A program made the position numbers and the translations under genes. Below the pieces are notes generated by a model. That model did no database searches. It was not told the origin of the DNA and was given only the letters and a program-made list of their open reading frames with translations. A stretch of 10,871 bases of DNA from Parcubacteria group bacterium Gr01-1014_72 (lineage in GTDB: Bacteria > Patescibacteriota > Minisyncoccia > Phycocordibacterales > VMFH01): contig VMFH01000019.1 in assembly GCA_007375925.1 (NCBI GenBank), forward strand, positions 1 through 10,871, given 5' to 3'. Positions 10,360-10,871 of the stretch are shown piece after piece. Each line of letters begins with the position of its first letter. Position 1 is the first letter of the stretch.

Positions 10360-10620
10360 CACCAGAGCGAGACCTTGGGTTTTGAAAACATCGGACCTCC
10401 AAACACTAGAGCGAGCCTCTCCTTCTGAAAAACATTGCGCAGTAGCGCATATAAAATATTCATGCATTTTCCCCTCCCCACCACTAAAGTGAGGTCTTGT
10501 GTTTTAGAAACATTGCATCCCTCTGCCCACTTAAGCGACGCCGTGCTTTCGGATATTGTTCGCAAGCTCGTACGATTTTCCCAACCACTAGAGTGAGAGT
10601 TTCCTTTTTGGAAACATTGC
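10360..10620 (+). repeat. Five degenerate copies of a ~35-bp intergenic repeat
   Basis: Copies start at 10360, 10404, 10482, 10528 and 10586. The shared pattern is CACTAGAGYGAG, then about eight variable bases, then TTTTGRAAACATTGC. The fourth copy (10528-10563) is the most divergent. The first part has a CACT-NN-AGTG dyad (complete in copies 3 and 5), and the second often forms a small stem (GTTTCC-TTTTT-GGAAAC in copy 5). Spacing is irregular (44, 78, 46, 58), so this is not a tandem or CRISPR array. A partial inverted copy may lie at 10673-10690. Confidence 0.65.
10436..10449 (+). repeat. Hairpin with AGTA loop after repeat copy 2
   Basis: TGCGC (10436-10440) and GCGCA (10445-10449) enclose AGTA. 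The stem begins in the last bases of the repeat copy. A second hairpin with the same loop and a one-pair longer core lies at 10650-10667. Confidence 0.5.
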
Positions 10621-10649
10621 GGAAGGAGCGAAGGCGACTGAGCATAGTA

Positions 10650-10667
10650 CTGCGCCAGTAGGCGCAG
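10650..10667 (+). repeat. Hairpin with AGTA loop after repeat copy 5
   Basis: CTGCGCC (10650-10656) and GGCGCAG (10661-10667) enclose AGTA, matching the hairpin at 10436-10449 in loop and stem core. It lies 30 bases after copy 5 and just upstream of the promoter at 10698. Confidence 0.5.
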
Positions 10668-10697
10668 ATACGCGTTTCCAAAAATGAAACTTGAACG

Positions 10698-10706
10698 TGT
10701 TATACT
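10698..10706 (+). promoter_or_regulatory. Extended -10 promoter of the last gene, leaderless arrangement
   Basis: TGT followed by TATACT (10701-10706) is an extended -10. The ATG at 10713 is six bases downstream, as at tgt. No -35 or Shine-Dalgarno is evident. Confidence 0.55.
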
Positions 10707-10712
10707 TTTCCC

Positions 10713-10871
10713 ATGCCCCAAACAGTTGTCGGCGTGCTCCGCGGCGGGCGTCCGCCGTCGTCGGTCTCCGGCCCCTGCGGCCGGAGGTGGGGGCCCTCCC
10801 CTCACGGGGTGGACCGCTGTCCCTGCTGTTCGGCCCGATGGCCGGTGGGTGGTGTGGTCAACGCGACGGCG
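10713..10871 (+). CDS. D-alanine--D-alanine ligase-like N-terminus, partial (runs off window)
   Basis: The first twelve residues, MPQTVVGVLRGG, match the usual beginning of CPR D-Ala-D-Ala ligases (VGVLRGGPSSE...VSLKTG), which make the dipeptide for peptidoglycan precursors in the cytoplasm. The frame is open to the window end, but after GG the sequence no longer fits. It reads RPPSSVSGPCGRR and then a Cys/Pro/Gly/Trp-rich stretch, while GC content rises to about 75-85 % from 10741. P-S-S and V-S remnants suggest a damaged or badly read ligase gene, or a join to foreign GC-rich DNA. The promoter and start are convincing; the identity rests on a dozen residues. Confidence 0.4.
   Translation, partial: MPQTVVGVLRGGRPPSSVSGPCGRRWGPSPHGVDRCPCCSARWPVGGVVNATA

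Noticed and set aside
10193..10492. 99-residue plus-strand frame across the small-RNA region
   Set aside because: It crosses the strong intrinsic terminator at 10301-10337, has no ribosome-binding site and has a Ser/Thr/Arg-rich random-like composition.
10360..10620. CRISPR array or integron attC array
   Set aside because: The repeat copies are too diverged and irregularly spaced for CRISPR, there are no cas genes, and there are no attC core sites or cassette genes.
10290..10805. 171-residue minus-strand frame with recurring peptides such as NVFQKERLALVFGG
   Set aside because: The recurring peptides come from the degenerate DNA repeats read in one frame. Copies fall in different frames and spacing is irregular, so the repeat is not protein-coding.

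Overview
The window looks like a piece of a Candidate Phyla Radiation (Patescibacteria) genome, most likely Parcubacteria. This is inferred from four things: a UvrC that stops after its RNase H-like nuclease domain, a UvrA with a shortened first zinc-binding region, several stand-alone receiver-domain response regulators, and promoters so close to start codons that messages should be leaderless. Most of the window is roughly 55-60 % GC. The first ~145 bases are AT-rich (about 30 % GC) and the last ~130 bases are extremely GC-rich, so both edges may be transfer boundaries or assembly joins.

Layout: 1-95 is the 3' end of a gene resembling UDP-GlcNAc 2-epimerase. 230-364 encodes a 44-residue membrane protein. 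433-1725 is tgt (tRNA-guanine transglycosylase). 1798-2001 (minus) encodes a 67-residue protein with a UVR-like motif. 2102-3975 is uvrB, broken by an internal deletion of about 70 codons plus a frame change. 4108-4503 is response regulator 1. 4630-7314 is uvrA. 7377-7760 (minus) is response regulator 2, convergent with uvrA. 8557-7948 (minus) is a two-gene unit of response regulator 3 and a small membrane protein. 8624-9913 is uvrC. 9914-10712 has no credible protein gene but holds a G-rich tract, a long hairpin, a strong promoter with two dyads, a candidate structured small RNA with an intrinsic terminator, and a set of five degenerate ~35-bp repeats. 10713 to the end is a start resembling D-Ala-D-Ala ligase that runs off the window.

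Functionally the region groups the UvrABC nucleotide excision repair genes, each under its own promoter and interleaved with single-domain response regulators. The UvrB reading frame as given cannot make a working helicase, so either repair is lost here or the sequence has a local error. The response regulator 3 and uvrC promoters overlap, so the two genes may exclude each other's transcription.

The most unusual theme is extra DNA inside conserved genes: a 91-bp imperfect palindrome and a second 29-bp palindrome in tgt, a 42-bp element between 10-bp direct repeats in uvrA, and heptamer and AT-rich repeats in uvrC. All keep the reading frame. They recall the in-frame palindromic elements known from Rickettsia. 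The second theme is the small-RNA and repeat region at 10121-10670, which I could not match to any known family. All assignments come from reading the sequence; no database search was possible.
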